Assembly (NCBI GenBank): GCA_031367435.1
Contig: JANLPV010000095.1
Coordinates: 1-64,000 of the forward strand
DNA from: WLMZ01 sp031367435
Lineage (GTDB): Bacteria > Actinomycetota > Acidimicrobiia > Acidimicrobiales > Ilumatobacteraceae
Direction: 5' to 3'
Length of the DNA: 64,000 nt
Within the stretch, counting starts at the first letter, position 1; every line of letters starts with the position of its first letter. The notes beneath the pieces are model-generated. The model saw only the letters and a list, made by a program, of their open reading frames with translations, was not told the DNA's origin and ran no database searches. Position numbers and translations under genes: made by a program. Below are positions 35,217 through 43,053 of this stretch, piece by piece.

Positions 35217-36262
35217 CAGCCGTGCACCTGCTTGGTAAAGTCTGCAATGAACAACGCGAGTGCGCTCGCCACGCTGATGCCGGAAATCAGCCAGAAGCGG
35301 ATGATCACTGTTGTCTCTGGCCAGCCGAGCAGCTCGAAGTGATGATGAATCGGCGACATCTTGAAGAGGCGCTTCTTGCGACCGCTCGCTTTGAACACGA
35401 TCATCTGAATGCCCACCGATCCGGCCTCCATCACATTGATGCCGCAGATCAAAATCAACAACAGATGGGTATTCAAGGTGAGTGCCAGCAACGACAACGC
35501 GGTGCCCAGCGCGAGCGCGCCGACATCACCCATGAAGATGCGCGCGGGGGCCGCGTTGAACCACAAGAAGCCAGCACACGCACCGGCGAAGGCTGCTGCC
35601 ATGACAGCGAGGTCGAGCGGGTTGACGACGTCGCTATAGATACCGCGATACCGCAAGGCCATGTAGCCGATGATCGTGAACGCAAGAAAGCCCATCATCG
35701 CCGAGCCCGCCGCAAGGCCGTCGAGACCGTCGGTGACGTTGACCGCATTGCTCGTTGCCCAGATCATCGTGCCCGCCCAAAGGACCCACACGTACCAGGG
35801 CATGTGCCAGTCGGGAAGATCAGCACGCGTGAACGAAAGCGTGGTGCTGATGCTCGTCGCGCTGACGAGCCACCACGCGAGCAACACGCTGAGGCTCAAG
35901 GTGATGTAGCTCTTCTTCTTCCAGAACACGCCTCGGTTGTGTGAGCGCTTCACCTTGAGATAATCGTCGAGGAAACCCATGCCGGCCATGACAAGAATGC
36001 CGACCCACGCGATCTCGGCCTGATTCGAGAAGGCAAGGTCACGAACGTGCGCGACCATCCATCCTGCGAACGCGGCAACGACGATCGCCAGCCCGCCCAT
36101 CGTCGGGGTACCGGTCTTGGCCATGTGATGCTCGGGGCCAAGGTCTTCCTTGCCGAGAATCGGCTGGCCCTTGCCGCGACGCTGGAAGAACCTGATGACG
36201 AGCCGCGTGCCCACCAAGGACACGATCATTGCAGTTCCGCCTGCGAAAATGATGGCGATCAC
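35216..36262 (-). CDS. mraY: phospho-N-acetylmuramoyl-pentapeptide transferase
   Basis: MraY moves phospho-MurNAc-pentapeptide to undecaprenyl phosphate, making lipid I. The ten-helix enzyme shows GTPTMGGLAIVVAAF, GFLDDYLKV with the Asp pair, NAVNVTDGLDGLAAGSAMMG, and the histidine-rich loop MSPIHHHFELLGWPE. The length is 348 residues. The GTG at 36262 overlaps the murE stop (GTGA). In most bacteria murF sits between murE and mraY, but here no base is left for it. Confidence 0.98.
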   Translation of the reverse strand: MIAIIFAGGTAMIVSLVGTRLVIRFFQRRGKGQPILGKEDLGPEHHMAKTGTPTMGGLAIVVAAFAGWMVAHVRDLAFSNQAEIAWVGILVMAGMGFLDDYLKVKRSHNRGVFWKKKSYITLSLSVLLAWWLVSATSISTTLSFTRADLPDWHMPWYVWVLWAGTMIWATSNAVNVTDGLDGLAAGSAMMGFLAFTIIGYMALRYRGIYSDVVNPLDLAVMAAAFAGACAGFLWFNAAPARIFMGDVGALALGTALSLLALTLNTHLLLILICGINVMEAGSVGIQMIVFKASGRKKRLFKMSPIHHHFELLGWPETTVIIRFWLISGISVASALALFIADFTKQVHG

Positions 36263-37698
36263 GACATGTTCTCCAGGAGACTCCGCGTCACCGCCCGATC
36301 GTCGAAGGGCAACACGGTGTGTTCGATTGTTTGCGTGGTTTCGTGACCCTTCCCAGCAATGACCACGACGTCACCCGGGCCGGCGGCTCTGAGCGCGACT
36401 GCGATGGCTTCGAGACGATCTGGCTCCACCGCAGCCCTTGAACGGTACTCTGCGGGCACTCCCCCCAACACGTCATTGATGATCGCGAGCGGTGCCTCTG
36501 AGCGGGGGTTATCCGACGTCACGACGACTTGGTCCGCCAGGGTCACCGCAGCTAGCCCCATCATCGGGCGCTTTTCGTGATCGCGGTCGCCTCCGCAGCC
36601 GAACACCACGATGACTCGATGACCGTCGGCAACGACCCGAGCGCTCGTCAGTACTTCGCGCAGCGCATCCGGCGTATGCGCGTAATCGACGACGACAACG
36701 AAGTCCTGACCGGCGTCGACCGGCTCGAAGCGTCCCGGCACCGAGGTGGTCGCGCCGAGCGCCGCAACGATGTCGGGCGCGTCGTAGCCGAGCACGTCGA
36801 GCACAGTCGCTGCGGCCAAGCTGTTCAGAACGTTGAAATGGCCGCCCAGCCGAACGTGTGCGGCGTGTCCTCTCCACGTGAAGGAATGCTCGAAACCACC
36901 AACGATGAGATCGCTTGCCTCGTCGATCGAAAACCCAGACACGGGAATCGAGGCCGAATGCATCAGCAACCGGCCGTGCACATCATCAACATTGATTACG
37001 CCATGCTCCGTCAGGTCACTCTCGAAGAGTCGCGCCTTCGCCGCAAAGTAGCGCTCGGTTGTGCCGTGCAGGTCGAGGTGATCTCGACCGAGATTCGTGA
37101 ACACTCCAACACGAAAGCGAGTGCCCAACACGCGATCAAGGGCGAGGGCGTGGGATGAAACCTCCATTGCGACCGCTACGCAACCCTGAGCTTTGAACTC
37201 GGCGAGGCGGCGTTGTAGATCTGGCGCTTCCGGCGTGGTGTGTGGTCCCGACAGTGTGCCAATCGTGCCGGTCGGCGTACCCAGAAACTCAAGTGCGCAC
37301 GACAGAATGTGCGCCGTGGTCGTTTTGCCGTTTGTACCTGTGATGCCAACGACGGTGATGTCGCGGCTTGGCGAACCGAACAAGGAGTTCGCGAGATAGG
37401 CCATTGCACGGCGAGTGTCGTCGACGACGATTTGGGTGGCACCAACGATTCCATCGAGCGCGTGATCAACGACAACAGCCGATGCGCCGGCGGCAACCGC
37501 TGTGGCCGCGAAGCGATGGCCATCGACGTGATCACCCCGCACGCAACAGAACAACGACCCTGCAGTCACCTGTCGCGAATCGAACGTGATGTCGGTGATG
37601 GTTGGATCGTCGTCGGGCGTTGCCGCCACCAGCCGGCCGCGCACCTCTGGCGCCTGCTTCAGAATGTCAGACAGGAGTCTGCGTGACAGCGCACTCAT
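36259..37698 (-). CDS. murE: UDP-MurNAc-L-Ala-D-Glu--diaminopimelate ligase
   Basis: MurE adds the third stem-peptide residue. The ATP loop is GITGTNGKTTTAHIL (about residues 116-130). The diagnostic DNPRSEAPLAIINDVL near the C-terminus contains DNPR, the motif of meso-diaminopimelate-specific enzymes rather than lysine-specific ones. The length, 479 residues, is normal. The ATG at 37698 is 10 bases after the ftsI stop, and the gene overlaps mraY by 4 bases. The organism should therefore have A1-gamma-type DAP peptidoglycan. Confidence 0.97.
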   Translation of the reverse strand: MSALSRRLLSDILKQAPEVRGRLVAATPDDDPTITDITFDSRQVTAGSLFCCVRGDHVDGHRFAATAVAAGASAVVVDHALDGIVGATQIVVDDTRRAMAYLANSLFGSPSRDITVVGITGTNGKTTTAHILSCALEFLGTPTGTIGTLSGPHTTPEAPDLQRRLAEFKAQGCVAVAMEVSSHALALDRVLGTRFRVGVFTNLGRDHLDLHGTTERYFAAKARLFESDLTEHGVINVDDVHGRLLMHSASIPVSGFSIDEASDLIVGGFEHSFTWRGHAAHVRLGGHFNVLNSLAAATVLDVLGYDAPDIVAALGATTSVPGRFEPVDAGQDFVVVVDYAHTPDALREVLTSARVVADGHRVIVVFGCGGDRDHEKRPMMGLAAVTLADQVVVTSDNPRSEAPLAIINDVLGGVPAEYRSRAAVEPDRLEAIAVALRAAGPGDVVVIAGKGHETTQTIEHTVLPFDDRAVTRSLLENMS

Positions 37699-37708
37699 CG
37701 CTCACCGC

Positions 37709-39829
37709 TCATTTCGGCGGGCATCCACCGGTTGTGGTCGGTGGCTGAATGCCCATCTGGTGCATGATCGTCGGTACAACAGCCTGGAACACGGGTGCGG
37801 CCGCCGTGCCACCGAAGCGATCGAGGTTGCCCGCCGGTGGCTCGTCGATGGAGATCAACGTTGTCACCCGAGGTGCTTCGGCAGGGAAGAAACCAACGAA
37901 CGACGAGTAGTACGCCTTTGTGCTGGCATCGGTGCCGTATTGGCCCGCAACTGCCTTGATACCAGTACCCGTCTTGCCCGCGATGGTGATGCCCTCAACC
38001 TGTGCGCGGGTCGCTGTGCCATCGCACACGACCTGACGCATCAGCGAGTTCATCGACGCCGCTGTCTGAGGGGTGACCACGCGACGAGTAGTTGCAGGTG
38101 CAACTGGTTGCACCTTTCCGTCGTTTCCGATCGTGCCCTGAACGAGACGCGGCGACACGTACACGCCATTGTTGGCGATGGTGTTGATTGCACCAACGAG
38201 TTGAATCGCTGTCGCAGCGACGCCATAGCCGTACGCAGGTGTCACTTGCTCGGTGCCCCGCCACTTCTGCCACGGCTTGAGGATTCCTCGAGATTCCCCG
38301 GGAAAGTCGAGGGCCGAACGGTCGCCGAATCCAAATGCCTTCATGTAGGCGTATTGGTTGGCAATGCCGATCTTCTGAGAGACGCCGATCGTTCCGATGT
38401 TCGATGAATGTACGAGGATGTCACGCACTGACATGTCGACCCTCGGGTGCGGCTCGGCATCGGTAATAGTGAACACCCACGGAGTTCCGGAGTCGTACAC
38501 GATCTTTCCGGGTACCGAGAGCACCGACTCGGGCGTGACGACACCCTCGTTGAGTCCAGCGGCGATCGTGACCACTTTGGCAACCGATCCGGGCTCATAT
38601 GAATCGACGGCGCCAACGTTGGCAACCGTCACCCGGTAAACCCCAAGTTCGTCGCGGCGTACGCTCGCCATCGCCAGAATGTTTCCGGTACTCGTCTCTT
38701 CAACAATCGCTGTACCACCACGTGCTCCAAGCTCGCTGGCCCGACTGAGCAGCGCCTGCTCGAGCGAAAACTGGATAGAGCGATCGATCGTGAGCACGAT
38801 GTCCTTGCCCGGTACAGCTGACACGGTCACCGTTCCCGAGCCCGGAATTGACCGACCGGCACGATCGTGCTGGCGGACCAATTCGCCGTCGATCCCGGTG
38901 AGAATCGAGTCGTACTGTTGCTCGAGGCCCGCAGTGCCCTTGCCGTCGGTGTCGGTGTGCCCGATGACACCGCGGGCGAGATCGCCACCTGGTATCACGC
39001 GGTTGCTCTCACGGTAGGAGTCCACGCCGGCAAGCTTGAGCGCGGTGACCGACGAGGCCGTCTTGTCGTCGATCTGACGCGCTACATAGACAAAGCTCTT
39101 GTCCTTGTTGCTGATCGCAACGGCAAGCTGCTGCTGCTTTTCGGCGGACAGGTGCAGCATCGTGGCAAGTGCCGCTGCTGTGCCGTTCGGGTCGCCCACA
39201 AGCTTGGGGTTGACGAAGATCGTGGTTGCCGGAACAGACAGGGCGAGCTCATCGCCGTTGCGATCAAAAATCACACCTCGCCCGGCGCGCAGCACTGCGT
39301 CTTGCGTGCGCTGATGTGTGCCTGCGAGCGTGTACGAACCGGCCTCGGCAGTCTGCAACATCGTCACCCGAAACAGCACCGCACCGAACGCGAGGGCCGC
39401 GCCGATGAGCAGCGCAATAAGGCGTCGCTGCGGTTGACCAGCGCGAAATACCCCGGGTACGAAGCCCTGCTTGCGGACCGCTCGCTTTTGCAACGGGCGA
39501 ACGTTGTGGGGCTGTAGACGACGCTTCGCTCCTTTGGGTGCGTGGGTGCCCTTGGGAGAATGGGTTGTGGTGCGGCCCTTGGCTGGAGTGACCTGCCTCG
39601 CGCTCGAATGCCGACGCGGATCCCCGCCCGACTTCGAGTCTGAACGAGCGGGTGGAAGCGACGGGTACGGGGAACGACGCGACGTGGCTCCCGTGCGTGG
39701 CGGCGGCGTGAGCGGATCACTGGTAGCGACATGACCGTGCGTACGAGTTCCGCGAGAAGGCGTAGCAGTACGCGTCCGAGCGCGTCCGGAGTGCGTTGTT
39801 GTAGTTGTTGTGTCACGGCGTTCGATCAC
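37709..39829 (-). CDS. ftsI: septal penicillin-binding protein (class B PBP, FtsI/PBP3)
   Basis: A septal transpeptidase. After a ~134-residue Thr/Arg/Pro-rich basic cytoplasmic tail comes one membrane helix (about 135-157), a PBP dimerisation domain (GRGVIFDRNGDELALS), and the transpeptidase domain with SVAK (nucleophile, in YEPGSVAKVVTIAAG), SSN (HSSNIGTIG) and KTG (IAGKTGTGIK). No PASTA repeats are present. The GTG at 39829 overlaps the ftsL-like stop. The tail is longer than usual even for actinobacteria. Confidence 0.96.
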   Translation of the reverse strand: MIERRDTTTTTTHSGRARTRTATPSRGTRTHGHVATSDPLTPPPRTGATSRRSPYPSLPPARSDSKSGGDPRRHSSARQVTPAKGRTTTHSPKGTHAPKGAKRRLQPHNVRPLQKRAVRKQGFVPGVFRAGQPQRRLIALLIGAALAFGAVLFRVTMLQTAEAGSYTLAGTHQRTQDAVLRAGRGVIFDRNGDELALSVPATTIFVNPKLVGDPNGTAAALATMLHLSAEKQQQLAVAISNKDKSFVYVARQIDDKTASSVTALKLAGVDSYRESNRVIPGGDLARGVIGHTDTDGKGTAGLEQQYDSILTGIDGELVRQHDRAGRSIPGSGTVTVSAVPGKDIVLTIDRSIQFSLEQALLSRASELGARGGTAIVEETSTGNILAMASVRRDELGVYRVTVANVGAVDSYEPGSVAKVVTIAAGLNEGVVTPESVLSVPGKIVYDSGTPWVFTITDAEPHPRVDMSVRDILVHSSNIGTIGVSQKIGIANQYAYMKAFGFGDRSALDFPGESRGILKPWQKWRGTEQVTPAYGYGVAATAIQLVGAINTIANNGVYVSPRLVQGTIGNDGKVQPVAPATTRRVVTPQTAASMNSLMRQVVCDGTATRAQVEGITIAGKTGTGIKAVAGQYGTDASTKAYYSSFVGFFPAEAPRVTTLISIDEPPAGNLDRFGGTAAAPVFQAVVPTIMHQMGIQPPTTTGGCPPK

Positions 39830-40377
39830 GGAGCGTCTCCGGCGACAGCCTTCACTTGACCGAACTGATCAAACGACGAGGTGCTGTTCTCCGCTGGATT
39901 GTTGGCGAGCCAGCCCGATGTGGCAGCCAGGTGGGCGATTGTCTGCGGCGCAATGGTCATGAACTCACCGTTCTTGGCAGGTGCCATACCCAGTCGAGTG
40001 GCCTCGACAGCCAAGCGGTTCGGCGATCGAAGCTCAGCCCTGGCCTGGCGCAAGACGTCGTAACGCTCACGCGCGATCTTCACCTGTCGCTCGGTCTTGT
40101 CGAGTGCGAGCTGATTCTGGGCGATGCGCGTTTGCAGCGCGACCGTCCCAAGCAAGAGACCGAACATCACCACACAACAGGTGGCGATGATGCTCGCCGC
40201 ACGGCGGCGGCGAGGCACGACCTGCAGCGAGGGCCGTTCTCTGCGAGGTACGGCTGACGTCTTGCCCGCGCGATCCACGTCACTGACGCGGGCGAGCGGA
40301 CTGCGCTCCGGGGGACGGCGGCGGATTGGCAGGGGCGCCTGTCGAGCATGCTCGCGAAGCGGAGCGACCGCTGACAT
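39826..40377 (-). CDS. ftsL: FtsL-like septum formation protein
   Basis: A small bitopic protein in the ftsL slot between rsmH and ftsI. A basic cytoplasmic part (about residues 1-60) is followed by one membrane helix (IIATCCVVMFGLLLGTVALQ, about 62-81), a short coiled coil (NQLALDKTERQVKIARERYD) and the FtsL/DivIC-like pattern ELRSPNRLAVEATRLGM. FtsL pairs with FtsQ and DivIC/FtsB and activates FtsW-FtsI. Assignment rests on position and topology since FtsL diverges rapidly. The ATG at 40377 shares one base with the rsmH stop. Confidence 0.87.
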   Translation of the reverse strand: MSAVAPLREHARQAPLPIRRRPPERSPLARVSDVDRAGKTSAVPRRERPSLQVVPRRRRAASIIATCCVVMFGLLLGTVALQTRIAQNQLALDKTERQVKIARERYDVLRQARAELRSPNRLAVEATRLGMAPAKNGEFMTIAPQTIAHLAATSGWLANNPAENSTSSFDQFGQVKAVAGDAP

Positions 40378-41369
40378 CAGGACCCGACGGCGATTCGCTC
40401 GACGACGCGCAGGCGGGCTGATGCGGCGCGACGATTCTCGGCAAGCTCGCTCGGCGATGGCGTCTTGGGAATTCGACGAACAAGTTTGACGACACGAACC
40501 GCTCCGCACACACAAGGCAGCCCAGGCGGGCATGTGCAGTCGCCAGTCTCGGCGAAACGGAACCGATCTTTGACAATGCGGTCCTCACCGGAGTGATACG
40601 ACAGCACGGCAACGCGTCCGCCGACGTCGGTTGCAGCGATGGCCGCATCCAAAGCCTCCGGAAGAATCTCGAGTTCGCGGTTTACCGCAATTCGCAGCGC
40701 CTGAAACGAGCGCTTCGCAGGATGTCCACCCGTGCGGCGCGCTGGTGCGGGGATTGCCGAGACGATGATCTCGGCGAGTTCAGCGGTCGATGTAATCGGC
40801 CGGTGGGCGACGATGGCGCGAGCGATGCGGGGGGCGAACCGCTCGTCACCATACGCGAGCAGAACTCTGCTGAGTTCTTGCTCGGTGTAACCGTTCACGA
40901 CGTCGGCAGCAGACCATGGGTCGGTGAGATCCATGCGCATGTCGAGTGGGGCGTCATGACGGTACGAAAATCCGCGCTCGACACGGTCGAGCTGGGGGGA
41001 AGAGACGCCAAGGTCAAAGAGAGCACCACTCAGCGTTGCGATATTTGCTTCTTGCATGGCGAGTTGAAGGCGGTCGAACCGACAGTGGACAGATTGAAAC
41101 CGATCCCCAAAACGAGCGAGTCGTTGTGATGCTGCGGCGAGGGCAGATTGATCGCGATCGATACCCAGAATTCTCAAGTGCGAATGCGAATCGAGCAGCA
41201 TCTCTGCGTGTCCACCGCCGCCGAGAGTGGCATCGAGCACCACTCCCTCCGGAACCGAACCGAACAGATTCACGATTTCGTGAGCCATGACGGGCACGTG
41301 ATGAAACAAAGCCGCACCAGTTGCCGCCGACGTTGCTTGTGCTGCTTCATCGTTAGCTGAGTTGGACAC
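40377..41369 (-). CDS. rsmH: 16S rRNA (cytosine-1402-N4) methyltransferase
   Basis: RsmH (MraW) methylates C1402 of 16S rRNA at the P site. The AdoMet site VVLDATLGGGGHAEMLLDSH, DLGVSSPQLDRVERGFSYRHD and the C-terminal ILSYHSGEDRIVKDRF-like stretch are family signatures. The ~330-residue length is normal. Translation starts at a GTG (41369), preceded by an AAGGA site. A 272-base leader separates it from mraZ and is unusually rich in stable hairpins. Confidence 0.97.
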   Translation of the reverse strand: MSNSANDEAAQATSAATGAALFHHVPVMAHEIVNLFGSVPEGVVLDATLGGGGHAEMLLDSHSHLRILGIDRDQSALAAASQRLARFGDRFQSVHCRFDRLQLAMQEANIATLSGALFDLGVSSPQLDRVERGFSYRHDAPLDMRMDLTDPWSAADVVNGYTEQELSRVLLAYGDERFAPRIARAIVAHRPITSTAELAEIIVSAIPAPARRTGGHPAKRSFQALRIAVNRELEILPEALDAAIAATDVGGRVAVLSYHSGEDRIVKDRFRFAETGDCTCPPGLPCVCGAVRVVKLVRRIPKTPSPSELAENRRAASARLRVVERIAVGS

Positions 41370-41390
41370 TTCGCAGGCTTCCTTGCGCTT

Positions 41391-41524
41391 GCGTTCCGCT
41401 CATCGGCAGTCCCCCGGTGACGCTTGTCGCCGGGATTTCTCCCCGGACGGAACGAGATGTGAGCGGGTGGAGTTGGTGCTGCATCTTGTCAACCGGGAGA
41501 CTGCCGGTGAGCGGAACTCACCGG
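41391..41524 (-). ncRNA. structured rsmH (mraW) leader with alternative helices
   Basis: On the minus strand, 41517-41492 and 41418-41393 form 26-base arms that pair at 24 positions plus one G-U, with one C-A mismatch, across a 73-base loop. The 5' arm is also part of a perfect local hairpin, CCGGTGAG-TTCCG-CTCACCGG on the minus strand at 41524-41504, so the two states exclude each other. Inside the loop, CCGGG/CCCGG and CCCGG/CCGGG helices also compete. A conserved 'mraW RNA motif' has been described upstream of mraW in Actinobacteria; whether this matches its consensus is not checked. The right arm ends about 10 bases before the rsmH ribosome site. Confidence 0.65.
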
Positions 41525-41590
41525 GATCATTCTGTTGTTCTGTCTTCTTCGTGGGGCCTTCGTCCCCCTTCCTGTGCTGCGTTGCTTGGG

Positions 41591-41606
41591 ATGGCCACGT
41601 GGCCAT
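41591..41606. repeat. perfect 16-bp palindrome in the mraZ-rsmH gap
   Basis: ATGGCCACGTGGCCAT is a complete palindrome 36 bases after the mraZ stop. It could be a protein operator or, as RNA, a hairpin at the head of the structured rsmH leader. It has no T-tract and so is not a standard terminator. Confidence 0.7.
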
Positions 41607-41641
41607 ACATCACCCGAGCGAAGTCATCGAGGGCCAGTGCC

Positions 41642-42064
41642 CTACGTGCCCTGCTCAGAAAACTCTTGCTCGCCGGCCGTCATGCTCCGTTCGTGACGGC
41701 CGAGCGAGCAGATCTCAATTCGGTCGAGGCGACCCATCACGATCGCTGGCCCCTTTACGTCGAGCTTGGCGTGTTGGCGGAGGCGGTCATCGAGGTAAAT
41801 GCGCCCCTGCGCGTCGGGCTCGATCGCAGTAGCGCGGGCAGAGAAGGCACGCAGCCGATCCATCGTGATTTCGCCTCGTGCTTGTAGCGCCTGCATTCGA
41901 TCTGCCTCCTCTTCGAACTTCTCGGTCGTGAAAACTTCAATGCTGTTGTCGGTTCCCAACGTGAGGTAGCAGCTCGTGCCCAGGCGCGCTCGAAACGTGG
42001 CGGGAAGCGCCAACCGACCTTTGATGTCGAGTTGTCGTTCGAAAACGCCAAGGAACTTCTGCAT
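41642..42064 (-). CDS. mraZ: transcriptional regulator MraZ
   Basis: MraZ binds DNA as a ring of AbrB-fold repeats and represses the dcw operon. The two half-domains are seen as FERQLDIKGRLALPATFRARLG (in two parts, about residues 8-29) and IEPDAQGRIYLDDRLRQHAKL (about 80-100), and VMGRLDRIEI follows. The length, 140 residues, is standard. The ATG at 42064 (MQKFLGVF) is preferred to an upstream ATG that adds a basic leader. TGGGN boxes overlap its promoter at 42110-42152, so it should be autoregulated. Confidence 0.96.
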   Translation of the reverse strand: MQKFLGVFERQLDIKGRLALPATFRARLGTSCYLTLGTDNSIEVFTTEKFEEEADRMQALQARGEITMDRLRAFSARATAIEPDAQGRIYLDDRLRQHAKLDVKGPAIVMGRLDRIEICSLGRHERSMTAGEQEFSEQGT

Positions 42065-42109
42065 TGCCCTTCGATTTCTTCCCGATCGCTGCCTCACGTA
42101 GTACGGGAT

Positions 42110-42144
42110 CCCTACGTGTCCCCACTATCCCCCACTACGACCCA
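42110..42144 (-). promoter_or_regulatory. MraZ operator: four 10-bp-spaced TGGGN boxes
   Basis: Read on the minus strand, TGGGT (42144-42140), TGGGG (42134-42130), TGGGG (42124-42120) and a degenerate TAGGG (42114-42110) are each separated by exactly 5 bases. Direct TGGGN repeats with 5-base spacers are the known MraZ binding pattern. They cover the promoter spacer, the -10 and the start region of mraZ. Confidence 0.9.
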
Positions 42145-42152
42145 AAAGTCAA
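42124..42152 (-). promoter_or_regulatory. mraZ / dcw core promoter
   Basis: A -35 TTGACT at 42152-42147 and a -10 GATAGT at 42129-42124 are separated by 17 bases on the minus strand. This would start transcription near 42117, giving a leader of about 50 bases for mraZ. The promoter is interleaved with the MraZ boxes. Confidence 0.75.
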
Positions 42153-42210
42153 TCGAAATTCCCCACATTTGTGGAAATTCTCCGATGAGGTCTCCGAATT
42201 TCACACACTT

Positions 42211-42278
42211 TAGGCGCGAAAGACCAGAGTGGGAGATGAATACTCACCACGTAGGGCGCGAAATACCAGTGGGGAGAA
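42211..42278. repeat. imperfect ~27-bp direct repeat pair upstream of mraZ
   Basis: TAGGCGCGAAAGACCAG at 42211 and TAGGGCGCGAAATACCAG at 42252 begin two related units of about 27 bases, each ending in a GTGGGAGA-like or GTGGGGAGA-like sequence. They lie in the 302-base gap between lplA-like and mraZ, 60-100 bases upstream of the mraZ -35. The rest of this gap contains an AT-rich imperfect inverted repeat at 42155-42180 and no gene. Confidence 0.7.
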
Positions 42279-42366
42279 GTGGAGATCAGAACGCGCACTC
42301 AGCTCGCGGCGACACACATCGCGGATCGACGCAGAGCGGCGCCGGGGCAGCGCGGCGGCGGAGCTG

Positions 42367-43032
42367 TTAGCTCAGCATGTCGAGTGCGATGCCCATGGCG
42401 TCGCGAATCTGCGCGAACCCCATCGGCACGACCGCCACCACATGCTCAAGGTCCGCGACCGATGGACGCGGCTCGGCCATCAACTCAGCGACGCGCTCAG
42501 GGTGCCACCGTGAGTAGACGGCGCACTGAAATCGTGCACCAGCTCGGGTTCGGCGTTGGCTGATGCCGACGACCTTGCGTTCGCCGAGCATCACCTCTCC
42601 CCCACCCACGCCGGCAAAACACACCCGCCGCGACCATTCACCTTCACGCATCGCGCCACGGTGCACGTGGAGGCCGGTCATGCCCAGCGAGTCCAGCGTG
42701 TGTAACCAGACCTCGCCCAGCCACCACGCCGACGACGACACGTCGTTTGTCCACATCGCATGATCGAAGGGGATCAGCACATCGGCCCACAACACGTTGT
42801 TTGGTTCGACGAGTACGGCACCGCCCCCACTGCGCCGTCTCACGATCTCGACGCCGGCACGCGCGCACGCCTCGACATCGACGTGCTCGATGGGTTGAGC
42901 CGAGCCAAGCACCAGAGCCGACTGCTCGACGTGAAACCATTGCACACTCGGAACAATCACCGAAGGCATGTCGCGACCGTGGAAGTCCGCAGCGCTTCCG
43001 CGGTGATTTTCGACACGCCACATGGCACTCAT
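42367..43032 (-). CDS. lplA: lipoate--protein ligase A family protein
   Basis: The BPL/LplA/LipB fold is indicated by RRRSGGGAVLVEPNNVLWAD (about residues 65-84), the lipoyl-binding RRxGGG loop, and by GERKVVGISQRRTRAGARFQ, which holds the conserved Lys. These proteins attach lipoate or octanoate to the lipoyl domains of 2-oxoacid dehydrogenases and GcvH. The length, 221 residues, is short and lacks the LplA C-terminal domain, so it could be an octanoyltransferase or amidotransferase (LipM/LipL-like). The ATG is at 43032, with an alternative at 43023. Confidence 0.82.
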   Translation of the reverse strand: MSAMWRVENHRGSAADFHGRDMPSVIVPSVQWFHVEQSALVLGSAQPIEHVDVEACARAGVEIVRRRSGGGAVLVEPNNVLWADVLIPFDHAMWTNDVSSSAWWLGEVWLHTLDSLGMTGLHVHRGAMREGEWSRRVCFAGVGGGEVMLGERKVVGISQRRTRAGARFQCAVYSRWHPERVAELMAEPRPSVADLEHVVAVVPMGFAQIRDAMGIALDMLS

Positions 43033-43053
43033 GATGTCGACGCCGCCCGCGCT

